Below are positions 16,449 to 25,761 of a stretch of DNA of 64,000 bases, piece after piece. A model generated the notes under the pieces. The model saw only the letters and a program-made list of their open reading frames with translations. It did not search any database and had not been told where the DNA came from. The DNA is taken from contig JAQQAP010000019.1 of assembly GCA_028533045.1 (NCBI GenBank), positions 61,405 through 125,404 of the forward strand, read 5' to 3'. How positions within the stretch are numbered: the stretch's first letter is position 1; every line of letters begins with the position of its first letter. This DNA comes from Spirochaetales bacterium (GTDB taxonomy: Bacteria > Spirochaetota > Spirochaetia > DSM-2461). The position numbers were made by a program, and so were the translations under genes.

Positions 16449-17257
16449 AACGGGATCCCCGGGTTCGCTACCCCATAACGGAAGGGCTATTCTATCCGGC
16501 GGAAGAGGAGGAACTAAAGCGAAAAGTGGACAGTCTCCTTTTGGGAGACCGGGAAGCCTCTCCCGCTCTCATTGTTCCTCACGCCTCCTTCGACCTGGTA
16601 GGAGAGGCCTGCGGGCGGGCCTGGCAGAAATGCGCCAAGCGACCCATTACCAAGATACTCCTTATCTCTCCCATCCACGGGGAAGCGGAAAATTACGCCG
16701 CCCTTCCCCCTTTTCACCGTTTTGCCACGCCCCTGGGAGAAATTGAAGCGGACAAAAAGATCCTTGAGAAATTAAAAGACAGCTCTCCCCTCTTTAGGGA
16801 GGATATCATGCCCTGGGAAGAGGAACACGCTCCGGAACTGTCACTGCCCTTTGCGGGCCGTCTCTTCCCGGACATCCGCATTATCCCGATTCTTACGGGA
16901 AATCACCGTCGCAAGGATATCAAAGAGATGGGCCGGGTTCTGGGAGAAGTCCTCCGCCCCTACAAGGATGATCTGCTAACGGTTATTTCCACCAACCTTA
17001 GCCGCTTTATCACCCCCGAAGTCTCACAAAAAGAAGCGGACAACTTTGTGTCCATCATAGAAGGAAAGGCTCTCTCGGAACAGCAGAACCGGGAGATTTC
17101 TGCCTGTGGACGAAACGGGTTGGAGCTCTTCCGGGAAATGGGTCTCTATGAGGGGAATTTTGAGGAAATCTGTCGCTTTGAGAAAGAGGAAAGGGAGAAC
17201 AGGAAATCCGCCTCCCTCCACTATGGCTCCTACCGCTTCGTCCCGGCCCGGAGCTAA
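16445..17257 (+). CDS. MEMO1 family protein (AmmeMemoRadiSam protein B-like)
   Basis: 270 residues of the MEMO family, a non-heme iron dioxygenase-like fold. Visible landmarks are ITEGLFYPAEEEEL at the start, IVPHASFDLVGEACG, ISPIHGEAEN, EEEHAPELSLPF and VISTNLSRF. In many bacteria MEMO is encoded with an AMMECR1 protein and a radical SAM enzyme; neither is beside it here. Compared with the usual PHAGY and SSDLSHY segments, several positions differ (HASFD, STNLSRF), so the metal site may be altered. It is translationally coupled to the MYG1 gene. Confidence 0.85.
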   Translation: MKRDPRVRYPITEGLFYPAEEEELKRKVDSLLLGDREASPALIVPHASFDLVGEACGRAWQKCAKRPITKILLISPIHGEAENYAALPPFHRFATPLGEIEADKKILEKLKDSSPLFREDIMPWEEEHAPELSLPFAGRLFPDIRIIPILTGNHRRKDIKEMGRVLGEVLRPYKDDLLTVISTNLSRFITPEVSQKEADNFVSIIEGKALSEQQNREISACGRNGLELFREMGLYEGNFEEICRFEKEERENRKSASLHYGSYRFVPARS

Positions 17258-17281
17258 ATCAGCCTATATCAAACGCTGATT
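17257..17281. terminator. Hairpin between convergent MEMO and GGDEF genes
   Basis: AATCAGC (17257-17263) and GCTGATT (17275-17281), perfect 7-bp stem with an 11-nt loop, spanning the stop codon of the minus-strand gene. Confidence 0.4.
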
Positions 17282-19990
17282 ATTCAGACCATACAGCCCG
17301 TTCCGACCGTTATGTTTAGCCATGTAGGCCCGTCCGTCGGCCGCGTTGAACAGGGAAGAAACGGAACGGAGCCGGTCCTCTTCGGAGTGAGCCGCCCCAC
17401 AGGAGATCCGCAGATGAATGGAACGGACGATTTCCCGGGCCCCAATATTCTTAATAATTACCTCCCGGATTCGGTCTGTGGTTAAATCCTTCATCTGCAG
17501 TTCCAGAAACATACGGATAATTCGAGCCATCTCCTCATCAACGGAGGAAAATATCTTATTCCTGGTGAGCTTGTGACAAACGGTCTGAGAAAAGAATTCC
17601 ACCACTTCCTCGGAACTCGCCGATTCGTCCTTTCCTTCAAGCCCTTCAAACTCCCAGCGATAGTAACGGTAAAGCTTATATAACCGTTCCCGGGGGGTGG
17701 CGCCCTTTTCTTCGGTGTAGTCCGAGCCGCCTCCCCGAACGCCCCCCACATCGGGTCTCAAAAGACGATGGAGAAAGGAGATAAGATTAATGCTCAAGTC
17801 CGCCCCTTCCGGTTTGTCATCCAGGTAAAAACGGGTTTCCAATTCGGTTCCGGTGATAAATGTAAAGAGATGCTGCGCTTCTTCCTGGAAAACATCCACA
17901 TCCTTTTCCCTGATGGCATAACAGAATTCATCCCCCCCAAAGCGTCCCGAAATGGACTCCTGCTCAATCCTTGAATCCTCCCGGAGCATAAAGGAAGAGA
18001 GGTTTATAAGCAGTTTATCTCCAAAGCTATGGCTCACCGCATCGTTGTAGATCTTAAAGTTATCCATATCGATAAAAAGCAAGCCAAAGGAAATATTGCG
18101 ATCAAACATAGTCCCCAGTCGGCGGGTAAATGCCTGGCGGTTGTAGAGCCCGGTAAGTCGGTCCCGGGAGCCTCGCATGGAGGTTATCCCCGATTCAAGG
18201 TTAAGATTAAGGGAGGAAGCAAGATCAAAAAAGAAGGAGAAGCTTTTTACCAGACGTGAAGCCACCTGCGCAGGAGAAGCTTGTCCCTGCCATTCGGGAG
18301 AGTGGGAAAGCCAGTCGATAATATCGTTGGTGACCAAACCGGTATTGGCGGAGATTCTCCAGTCGGCCATTCTATCCAGTCCCCTGCCGGGCCAGCCGAG
18401 CCCGTAGATTTTAAGGACAGCACGAACGCTCCTCTCTACGGCAGTCCCTTCCAGATACCCCTCGTCATCCCTTTCCATGGGAACCTTAAAGTAGAACCGC
18501 ACATCCTCTCCAATCTGCTCCAACACCTTAAGTTCTATGAAGTTCCCGTCCCTTTTCATATCACGGCTCATTGGCTCAGAGAGAAAAGAGTATACCTGCC
18601 CCGTTCCACAGCTCCCGTTTTTAAAGATATTAAGCATTTTCTCCAGCTCAGGATCTTCCGAATAGAGAAAAACCTGATGAAAAGAAAAAAACCACTTCAT
18701 CACCGAAAGGGACTGGTTGAGAATAAGGTGAATATTCTCCCCGTGGCTGCGATTTCTTACCCTCAGAGATTCCAGAAAAAGATGCCGTTTGAGAGTACGG
18801 TTCGCTTCTTCCATCTGAACCATGGGAATGACCGTCTCGATGACCCGTGAAAGGTTTTCCTTTAGGAGTTTAATAAAACTATGCAGGAGAAAGCTGGTGC
18901 GCGGGTCAATATTATTAACACTCCGGCTTCTCAGGTAGATATCCATGGTAACCGGTTCCCCGGTGATCTGGCTGTAAAGAAGCTGTACATTCCGTGCTAG
19001 AAATTCCCGGGACAGATCAAATACAGAGGGCAGCTCCTCCGTTTTGCTCCGACAGGACCAGGAAGGAACCCCCTCTTCATCCAGCTGGCAGCTAAAAGAT
19101 CCTTTGGCAAAGCGATACTCGCTCTCGATGGAGTGAATCTGCAGGGAAAAATAGTCCAAATCAAAAAGCGACCAGGCGTCACGAAAAAGGTCAACTATGA
19201 CATCTTTGAACTTTTGTCTCCGGTCCTGTCCTTTCTGCCACACATCCCGTTCTATAGAAAAGGAGGAGATAATCTGAAAAAAGTTCTCCATCTGCTCCTG
19301 GTAAATCAGGATAAGGCGAAGCTGAATCAACTCCAGAAGCTCCTGGGAGGGAATATAGAAAAAGTCTACATAAAGAAACCGGTTCCCGATGCGAAAAATA
19401 TAGTTCCGAGAAGAAGGAGACACCCGGGGGACCTGATGGGCATCCTTATCGTAGAGGAGATAGGCTTCCCGGGGGGTCCATTGCCCGTCCTCATCTTTTC
19501 TCACCTCCAAATCCCGCTTGAGCAGATTTGATAAACCGGAAAAAACAATTCTTTCGAACTCCCGGCTTCTCCCCAGGACAAAATCTTCAAAAGTAGCCAC
19601 GAGAAAGCGGGTTTTCAGACGGATTCTCCCATTGATAGACTCCGCATAGCCCTGCTCTTTTAATAGGTCGAAGACCTCCTGAGCCCTCTTGCCAAAAAGG
19701 CGGCCGAACTCGGAGGGGGAAAAGAGCTGATCCCTCTTTCTCTTGTCAAAATCCAAAGAGTAACGCTTAAGCTCCTTAAGTTCGATAAAACCGTCATAGT
19801 GAATCACATTATACTCCCGTATAACGTCGATTTGAGGAATTGTTCGGAGGAGCTGCTCGATAGTATAGCTCCGTTCACCGCTCAAAGAGAGTACTTCGAC
19901 CGGCTTATCCTGATCGTCTGTGATGAAATATTCCTGATCAGCCACGGCGACAGTATAAAGGAAAGATTTTTTTTTTTCGATATCTTTCAC
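17264..19990 (-). CDS. Large diguanylate cyclase-like GGDEF protein
   Basis: 908 residues, no signal peptide or clear membrane segment. The first 600 residues match no domain I recognise. From about 610 a GGDEF domain begins (DRLTGLYNRQAF, then LLFIDMDNFKIYNDAVSHSFGD) with an intact GGDEF motif near residue 684, so cyclic di-GMP synthesis is plausible. The distance from GGDEF to the closing ADGRAYMAKHNGRNG is about 200 residues instead of about 90, meaning an insert of roughly 110 residues splits the catalytic domain. The GTG start at 19990 has GGAAGA close upstream. The neighbours give no clue to its input. Confidence 0.85.
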   Translation of the reverse strand: MKDIEKKKSFLYTVAVADQEYFITDDQDKPVEVLSLSGERSYTIEQLLRTIPQIDVIREYNVIHYDGFIELKELKRYSLDFDKRKRDQLFSPSEFGRLFGKRAQEVFDLLKEQGYAESINGRIRLKTRFLVATFEDFVLGRSREFERIVFSGLSNLLKRDLEVRKDEDGQWTPREAYLLYDKDAHQVPRVSPSSRNYIFRIGNRFLYVDFFYIPSQELLELIQLRLILIYQEQMENFFQIISSFSIERDVWQKGQDRRQKFKDVIVDLFRDAWSLFDLDYFSLQIHSIESEYRFAKGSFSCQLDEEGVPSWSCRSKTEELPSVFDLSREFLARNVQLLYSQITGEPVTMDIYLRSRSVNNIDPRTSFLLHSFIKLLKENLSRVIETVIPMVQMEEANRTLKRHLFLESLRVRNRSHGENIHLILNQSLSVMKWFFSFHQVFLYSEDPELEKMLNIFKNGSCGTGQVYSFLSEPMSRDMKRDGNFIELKVLEQIGEDVRFYFKVPMERDDEGYLEGTAVERSVRAVLKIYGLGWPGRGLDRMADWRISANTGLVTNDIIDWLSHSPEWQGQASPAQVASRLVKSFSFFFDLASSLNLNLESGITSMRGSRDRLTGLYNRQAFTRRLGTMFDRNISFGLLFIDMDNFKIYNDAVSHSFGDKLLINLSSFMLREDSRIEQESISGRFGGDEFCYAIREKDVDVFQEEAQHLFTFITGTELETRFYLDDKPEGADLSINLISFLHRLLRPDVGGVRGGGSDYTEEKGATPRERLYKLYRYYRWEFEGLEGKDESASSEEVVEFFSQTVCHKLTRNKIFSSVDEEMARIIRMFLELQMKDLTTDRIREVIIKNIGAREIVRSIHLRISCGAAHSEEDRLRSVSSLFNAADGRAYMAKHNGRNGLYGLNNQRLI

Positions 19991-20042
19991 ATTATTCTTC
20001 CGATTTATTAAAAATTCAGTATTATAGGGAGGGAGGAATTAC

Positions 20043-21425
20043 ATGGCCCAGCTAGAAGTATTGAACAAACAGAACAACCTTTGGGAGATCTCCGTAGAGG
20101 GAGAAAAGAAGACAGCCCTGGCAACGGGACTACCCCCGCGCATCTTTCAGGGTTCCGATATGAGCCGTCTCAAACAGGATAAAGGTTACCTGTGGGTACC
20201 GGGCACAAACGCCGTTGAATGGGTCGTAGAGGGTATGTCCGAGTGGGAAAACCAGCTTATTTTCTGGGGGAAAGATGTGGAGGCCAGGCCGATTAATCAG
20301 GACGAGCCCTTCTCGGCGGAGGAGCTGGCCGGTTTGACGGAGATCTTTTTTCCCATCCGCGACGAAGGCAAGGAAACCTCCTTTAGCCTGGACGGATACT
20401 TCCGTACCTCCCGGGGAGGCCTCTTCTGCTTTCCTTCGGCCCTGATGGCCTTTCTCCATAGTGCCGAATCGGAGGAAAGCCTGAATAAGAGAGAGCTATA
20501 TAACCATCCCGACCGTAAAGGAGAAGGACGCCTCTCCCATATTCTGGCCCTCTTAACTTTCCAGAGCGCCACGGGAACCCTTCCCTACACACAAAACGAC
20601 AGCTACGAAGCGATTCACGAAGAGATGCGCCGCAAAATCCTCCCCTCCCTTGAGCAAAACGGCATGGACAATGAAGAACTGGCCCGGGCCGTATCACAAG
20701 GACTAAATGAGAAAAACCCGGTCCCCCTGGAGGATTGGAACCGCCTCTTCCTAACCAGTCCGGAGCTCTCGGGAACCATGACAGCCCCCTTCAAAAGTCA
20801 GTTTGAAAAGGCGGAAACGGCCTTTGTAAAAAGTTTCCGCCAACGAAAGAACAAGGGCCGCAATATTTTCTTCGCCATCCTGGCCGCCGCTCTTCTTTAC
20901 GGAGCCTTTACCCTTTTACAGAACTACTTGGCCCCCCCCTACACAGCCGATATGACCCCCCGGGAAGTAGTGGAGGCCTATTTTGGAGGCATGAATGATC
21001 TGGACCCGGTAGTCATAGACGGCACAACCGAAAAAAAAGCCGGAAAATTTATATCCGACCAGGTATCTACCCTATTCGTCATAAGTCAGGCACAAAAGGG
21101 CTACTCCATGGGAGGAACAATTTCCCCGGAAGAGTGGATGAAACAGGGATATCCTCCCCTGGAAGAGGGAGTGTCCCTTTACGGAGTGAGCGACCTTACT
21201 ATCGAAGAGCTGGATGACAACCGGTTTTACACCTCCTACCTTATCTGGTACCCGCCCACGGAGGATGCCACCAAGCCGGGAGGCCACCTGGAGCCCTTTG
21301 ATGTGTACCAGAAACAGGAAATCCTTACCCTTATTCGGGATAAACGGGACCGAGCCTGGATTATTGGTCATTTTGAAGAAATTGAGATGGTTCACATTCC
21401 GGCGGAAAGCTTTTTAAGCCCCTGA
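20043..21425 (+). CDS. Unknown protein with one internal membrane segment
   Basis: 460 residues. The first 270 are predicted cytoplasmic (no signal peptide). Basic residues (RQRKNKGR) and a single hydrophobic helix (IFFAILAAALLYGAFTLL, about 279-296) follow, and then a C-terminal domain of about 160 residues outside the membrane. GGGAGGGAGG precedes the ATG. It lies divergently from the large GGDEF gene, 52 bp away, and its stop abuts the stop of the FecR-like gene with no base between. No family recognised; possibly a lineage-specific envelope protein. Confidence 0.75.
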   Translation: MAQLEVLNKQNNLWEISVEGEKKTALATGLPPRIFQGSDMSRLKQDKGYLWVPGTNAVEWVVEGMSEWENQLIFWGKDVEARPINQDEPFSAEELAGLTEIFFPIRDEGKETSFSLDGYFRTSRGGLFCFPSALMAFLHSAESEESLNKRELYNHPDRKGEGRLSHILALLTFQSATGTLPYTQNDSYEAIHEEMRRKILPSLEQNGMDNEELARAVSQGLNEKNPVPLEDWNRLFLTSPELSGTMTAPFKSQFEKAETAFVKSFRQRKNKGRNIFFAILAAALLYGAFTLLQNYLAPPYTADMTPREVVEAYFGGMNDLDPVVIDGTTEKKAGKFISDQVSTLFVISQAQKGYSMGGTISPEEWMKQGYPPLEEGVSLYGVSDLTIEELDDNRFYTSYLIWYPPTEDATKPGGHLEPFDVYQKQEILTLIRDKRDRAWIIGHFEEIEMVHIPAESFLSP

Positions 21426-22400
21426 TTATTCGGTGGAAGCACGGCTTATGGATTGGCCGATTAACCCGTAGGTTGTCGTACCGAACCCAAAAGACATATT
21501 CAGAATACCAAAATAGGTAAGAGCCTGGCCTAAATCGTCTTCCTCAAACATATACAAAAGGGCTCCCCCGGACATAAAGGCGGCCCCGGCCAACAAGGCG
21601 CTCTTACCTGTGGTTAAGGTTCGGTTCCAGTCTTTCCCCCCTTCCAACTCAAGGTTATCCTGAACCTCCGGGGTAAGCAGGGCCGGGTCTTCTTCGGGCA
21701 AAACAACCATCGCTTGCGACTGCTCCCCGCCCTGTCCAAAGGGATGGTTTTCCCAGTAAAGGGAGTAATTGGCATCAAAAAGAGCGGGGATGAGGGTTGT
21801 ACTCTTTAGCAAACTGGAAGACATGACCATCTCACCGGTCTCTATAATAACAGGAGCGTTGTATTCGACCCTTTTTTCCCTCACCAGACTGGGTTCGGAC
21901 TGCTTCTGCATCACCTCAACCCTTCCCTGGAGGGAGTAAATCCGCGTGGTGATTTCCGGCTGGGCCTGAGTGACATCGTAATCCAGAAGCACTCCCAATT
22001 CACCGCCGTTCAGGCGCCCCACCATCTCACTGCTGCCAATCCAAAGATCACCCAGCCCGCTATAGGCCATTCTTACATGAACGTGGCCGTAGTTCAGTGT
22101 CATCAAGCTCCCTTGGGAAAGATTAAGAGAGTCAGCCGCCAGAGCGCTGTTCTCTCCCACCATGATGAGTATTTCCCCGCACAAAAGCTCCAGAAAGGTT
22201 CCTTCGCCGGTAATAAGAAAATCCCCTTCCTTAAAGGAGAGGTTAATAAGGTCCGTCTCGGCCACGGTATAGTCTTTTCTGATTCCACCGCTTACAAGGG
22301 AAAAGCTATCCCCCTCGGCAAAAAGAAAACGAAAGGAGTCCTCTGCCCACAGAGTTAAGGGGAGAAGAGCAATAATCAGGGATAGAATGTATTTTTTCAT
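21426..22400 (-). CDS. FecR-domain-like exported protein
   Basis: 324 residues with a cleavable signal (LLPLTLWA before EDS). Residues 25-190 have the FecR-like beta pattern: INLSFKEGDFLITGEGTFLEL, a GENSALAADSL segment and repeated short strands. Near the C-terminus a Gly-rich hydrophobic region (GKSALLAGAAFMSGGALLYM and a following one) could form a membrane hairpin. FecR-like domains in spirochaetes occur in periplasmic proteins rather than sigma-factor regulators, and no sigma factor is near. The ATG at 22400 follows GATGAGGTGG. Confidence 0.7.
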   Translation of the reverse strand: MKKYILSLIIALLPLTLWAEDSFRFLFAEGDSFSLVSGGIRKDYTVAETDLINLSFKEGDFLITGEGTFLELLCGEILIMVGENSALAADSLNLSQGSLMTLNYGHVHVRMAYSGLGDLWIGSSEMVGRLNGGELGVLLDYDVTQAQPEITTRIYSLQGRVEVMQKQSEPSLVREKRVEYNAPVIIETGEMVMSSSLLKSTTLIPALFDANYSLYWENHPFGQGGEQSQAMVVLPEEDPALLTPEVQDNLELEGGKDWNRTLTTGKSALLAGAAFMSGGALLYMFEEDDLGQALTYFGILNMSFGFGTTTYGLIGQSISRASTE

Positions 22401-22438
22401 GGCCACCTCATCCCTATTTTAGCCCGAAAAAGCGGCTC

Positions 22439-22467
22439 TTGCAAAGATCAACTATTTTTTTTATCCT
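22439..22467 (+). promoter_or_regulatory. murD promoter (leaderless type)
   Basis: TTGCAA (22439-22444), 17-bp spacer, TATCCT (22462-22467), CATCCT, then the ATG at 22474. No ribosome site. Confidence 0.55.
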
Positions 22468-22473
22468 CATCCT

Positions 22474-23865
22474 ATGAATTCGGCTGATACAAAAGATAAA
22501 TACTGGTATAGAGATAAAAAAGTAACCGTCATGGGTCTGGGACTCCACGGAGGAGGCCTGGAGGTGTGCCGATTCCTTGATGACCTGGGGGCCCGGGTGA
22601 CCGCAACAGACCTGAGATCGGCGGAAACCCTGGCTCCATCCATGGAAAAACTGGCAGGACGGAATATCAATTATGTTCTGGGCGAACACCGCATGGAAGA
22701 CTTTAGCGAAGCGGATGTAGTAATAAAGAACCCCGCCGTCCCTGCCGATTCCCCCTATCTTAAAGCAGCCCGCCAGGTAGAAACGGACCTCTCCCTCTTT
22801 CTCCAATTCACAAAGAATCCCATACTCGCCGTAACAGGCAGCAAGGGCAAGTCCACCACCGTAACAGCCCTTCACCACATTCTCAAAGGCAGCTACCCCA
22901 ACTGCCGCCTGGGAGGAAACATAACCGTTTCTCCCCTCTCCTTTATAAACGAGCTAAAAGGGGACGAGCCGATTGTCCTGGAACTCTCCTCCTGGCAGCT
23001 GGCCGACCTGCGGGGACGGGATCTTCTTAAACCGGAGATTTCTCTCATAACCAATATCATGCACGACCATCAGAACCGATACAACTCGCTGGAGGACTAC
23101 GTTTTGGACAAGGAGGAGATTTTTCTCCACCAGAAAGAGGATCAGACGGCCCTTTTCCCCCTTAACGAACGGGGATTAAACTGGGCCGGGAAAACAGAGG
23201 CCAAAGCCTGCTTTTTCTCCTTTAACGATGAGGGCGAACCGGACCGGCGTCTTCGTTTCTATCTCCGGGACGGCCGGGGGATGGCACGGGTAAACGGAGA
23301 GGAGATTGAGATTGTACCGGGGAAATTGGCCGTCCCGGGACGTCACTTCCGGGGAAATATGCTTTTGGCCGGCGCGGCGGCCCTGCTTTACGGCATCAAA
23401 GCGGAAGAGGTGCGGGAGCGGCTGGAGTCATTCCCCGGCGTTCCCCACAGGATGGAAATCATTCACCGCTGGGAAGGACGTACCTTTGTTAACGATACGG
23501 CGGCCACCATCCCCGACGCAATGACCGCCGCCCTGGAGAGCTTTGAGAAACCGCCCCTTCTCATTTGCGGCGGCACGGACAAAGAACTGGACATGTCCCC
23601 CCTGGAAAACATTGAGGGTAAAGCGAAGGGTTTCTTTCTTTTAGCCGGTAGTGCCTCGGACAGAATGCTCCCCTATATGAAGAAGAGCGGCTGCCCCCTA
23701 AACGGCCCGTTCAACAGTCTTGAAGAGGCCTTCAAGGAGGCCGTAAAAGCTTCAGAGGAAGGAGATACAATCATCCTGAGCCCGGGAGCCACCTCTTTTG
23801 GGATGTTTCTTAATGAGTTTGACAGGGGAAATCAGTATAAGGAATTAGCGAGAGCCCTTAAATAG
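22474..23865 (+). CDS. murD: UDP-N-acetylmuramoylalanine--D-glutamate ligase
   Basis: 463 residues; adds D-glutamate to UDP-MurNAc-L-Ala in peptidoglycan synthesis. The N-terminal Rossmann part starts KVTVMGLGLHGGGLEVCRF, the ATP loop is AVTGSKGKSTTV near residues 115-126, ELSSWQL and ITNIMHDHQNRY follow, then AVPGRHFRGNMLLAGAAA and the C-terminal ICGGTDKELDMSPL. All central ligase landmarks are present. It is separate from murE (34-35.6 kb), so the usual dcw cluster is broken up here. The predicted mRNA is leaderless. The 3' end overlaps the PHP gene by 8 bp. Confidence 0.92.
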   Translation: MNSADTKDKYWYRDKKVTVMGLGLHGGGLEVCRFLDDLGARVTATDLRSAETLAPSMEKLAGRNINYVLGEHRMEDFSEADVVIKNPAVPADSPYLKAARQVETDLSLFLQFTKNPILAVTGSKGKSTTVTALHHILKGSYPNCRLGGNITVSPLSFINELKGDEPIVLELSSWQLADLRGRDLLKPEISLITNIMHDHQNRYNSLEDYVLDKEEIFLHQKEDQTALFPLNERGLNWAGKTEAKACFFSFNDEGEPDRRLRFYLRDGRGMARVNGEEIEIVPGKLAVPGRHFRGNMLLAGAAALLYGIKAEEVRERLESFPGVPHRMEIIHRWEGRTFVNDTAATIPDAMTAALESFEKPPLLICGGTDKELDMSPLENIEGKAKGFFLLAGSASDRMLPYMKKSGCPLNGPFNSLEEAFKEAVKASEEGDTIILSPGATSFGMFLNEFDRGNQYKELARALK

Positions 23866-24697
23866 GCCGGTCGGACCAAACGCCGTCCAGCAGAACACGA
23901 ACGTCTTTATACCCCGCTTCGGCAATAACCTTTTGACCTTCATCGTAGGCAAAGTCCAGGTTTTCCGGAGAGTGGGCGTCTCCGTTAAGCTGTGTGGGGA
24001 TTCCCCTGTCACAGGCTTCCTTAAGAATCCAGGGAGAGGGGTAAACCGTATCGGTATAGCCCCGGCAGAGGCCTCCCGTGTTCACTTCCAGAATAATCCC
24101 CGTATCTTTAAGACAATCGAGGGTGTCCATCACTTCATCACGGTACCAGGAAGCGTCTTCGGAAAACCAGACCTCTCCCTTGTTATGCTTCTTTATCAGG
24201 TCCATATGGCCCAGAATATCAATTCGGCCTACCCGAATCATGTCTCGAATATGTCCGTAATAGAGGCGGGCAAAGTTTTCCATCATACCGCCGCACATGT
24301 CGTTTAGGATGTGTTTATACTGTTCCAGAGTCCAGTCCACCGCATACCACTTCTCTTCCCGCTCATCCCAAAGGGAGTGAAGCGAGCCAATGCGGTATTC
24401 CAGGGGCAGGGTATCGTAATATTCATCAGCAGCAGAGGAGAAACCGGGGAAATACTCAATTTCCAGGCCCAGGTAAATATCGAGCTGACCGGCATACTGT
24501 TCCTTGAGTCCCTGAATCTCCTTAACGTATTTGGGGACCTGCTTTTCCTTAATACCGCAATCCGACGTAGGCCAGGGTGAGTGGGAGGAAAATCCCAGAG
24601 CGCTAAATCCCTTTTCCAGGGCCGATTCCACATAGGCCTTGGGCTTCCCCTTGCCGTCGCAGTAGTGAGAGTGAGTGTGATAGCAGGTTTTTATCAT
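23858..24697 (-). CDS. PHP-family phosphatase (histidinol-phosphatase-like)
   Basis: 279 residues. PHP metal motifs: YHTHSHYCDG at the N-terminus, GFSSHSP near 36-42, GLEIEYF, RIGSLHS, ILGHMDLI and the C-terminal LNGDAHSP. Length and order match HisK-type histidinol-phosphatases. No other his gene is nearby, so a general phosphoesterase role is also possible. Its start overlaps the upstream gene by 4 nt. Confidence 0.85.
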   Translation of the reverse strand: MIKTCYHTHSHYCDGKGKPKAYVESALEKGFSALGFSSHSPWPTSDCGIKEKQVPKYVKEIQGLKEQYAGQLDIYLGLEIEYFPGFSSAADEYYDTLPLEYRIGSLHSLWDEREEKWYAVDWTLEQYKHILNDMCGGMMENFARLYYGHIRDMIRVGRIDILGHMDLIKKHNKGEVWFSEDASWYRDEVMDTLDCLKDTGIILEVNTGGLCRGYTDTVYPSPWILKEACDRGIPTQLNGDAHSPENLDFAYDEGQKVIAEAGYKDVRVLLDGVWSDRPI

Positions 24698-25158
24698 GCC
24701 CGAACCAATAATCCCTGTTTGTAGATTCCCTCCGTTTCGGCGCTGGCCAGATGGCGGAGAGTACCGTCAGGATAGGTCATTCTCAGTTTTTCCACAAGGC
24801 TACCCAAAAGTTCTACATTGTCTTTAAAGATGTGGGACATCATTTTTCGATATAGGATTTCTTCGTCCGCCATGGTATGACGGCTTCTGTGAAAGGGGGA
24901 AATCATGAGGGCTTCATCAATCCAGGGAAGGACTTTCTTCCTCACCTGTTCCTTAAAGCTGAACAGTTCGGCCACCCCGTCCTCCATAAAGTGTTTATCT
25001 TCTGCATAAGCCCGGGCATCCTGAAGGAAATAACGGATTTCCCGGCTGTTATTTACATTATATCGTTCCATCGCGGTGGAGATCACCGGTTTGAAGAAAA
25101 AGTCTTCCAAAAGGCGGTTTACTTCTGTGATTGTGTCAAGAACCTGTTTTTTATCCAT
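24694..25158 (-). CDS. Conserved-looking cytoplasmic protein of unknown function
   Basis: 154 residues, helical and charged, no signal or membrane helix. GGAAGGGAG lies before the ATG at 25158. It overlaps the PHP phosphatase gene by 4 nt and is surely co-transcribed and translationally coupled with it. I recognise no family; the segment DEEILYRKMMSHIFKDNVE looks like an amphipathic helix. Upstream of it, 25159-25314 is a divergent promoter region shared with the UspA gene. Confidence 0.7.
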   Translation of the reverse strand: MDKKQVLDTITEVNRLLEDFFFKPVISTAMERYNVNNSREIRYFLQDARAYAEDKHFMEDGVAELFSFKEQVRKKVLPWIDEALMISPFHRSRHTMADEEILYRKMMSHIFKDNVELLGSLVEKLRMTYPDGTLRHLASAETEGIYKQGLLVRA

Positions 25159-25314
25159 TACAGTCTCCCTTCCTTTTTGTATCGGTGGATTTTGAACTTG
25201 AGTTAAGCTTTCTTTACCTTTTTTTACGGTTGCTAAATTCAGGGAAAAGGGTTATAAAAAAATAGCGGTCCTCTGATTATTAGGGGCCGGATTATCCGTT
25301 TAGAGAGGTTTATA

Positions 25315-25746
25315 GTGAGCGAAACAGTAATGATATGTACCGACTTGGGAAAAATCAGCGACCAGGTAATCAGCAAAGGAGTTGAGCTGGCCGTTAAACT
25401 TAAAGCCCCCATCCGGCTTGTCCACGTTCTTACCGGGGATAATGCGACTCCCCATGCCACCCCCAATGCATCGGACACAACGGCCAAAGAGATGATTCAG
25501 GCCCAGAATAAGCTGGAAAGAGCCAAAGAGCGGCTCCGTGACTCCGGTTGTGAATTCACCGCCGTAACTCCTAAAGGTGATGTTATCGATGAGCTTAAGA
25601 AAGAGATTGCCGATCAAGACCCCTACGTTCTCGTAATGGGCGCTCTTAACAATACCGCTCTGCGCCATGTCGTTTCCGGAAGTGTGGCCGGTTCTGTCCT
25701 TAACAGCACCAACTGCCAGGTTCTTCTCGTTCCCGAAGCCAAATAA
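25315..25746 (+). CDS. Universal stress protein (UspA family)
   Basis: 143 residues. Starts VMICTDLGKISDQVISKGVELA and ends GSVAGSVLNSTNCQVLLVPE, the usual UspA nucleotide-binding end (G-x2-G-x9-G(S/T)-like: VVSGSVAGSVLN). The start codon is GTG at 25315, with GAGAGG upstream. It may bind ATP or AMP and act in stress survival. The following DUF6062-like gene starts 15 nt later and is probably in the same operon. Confidence 0.88.
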   Translation: MSETVMICTDLGKISDQVISKGVELAVKLKAPIRLVHVLTGDNATPHATPNASDTTAKEMIQAQNKLERAKERLRDSGCEFTAVTPKGDVIDELKKEIADQDPYVLVMGALNNTALRHVVSGSVAGSVLNSTNCQVLLVPEAK

Positions 25747-25761
25747 CTCAAGCAGCGCTCC

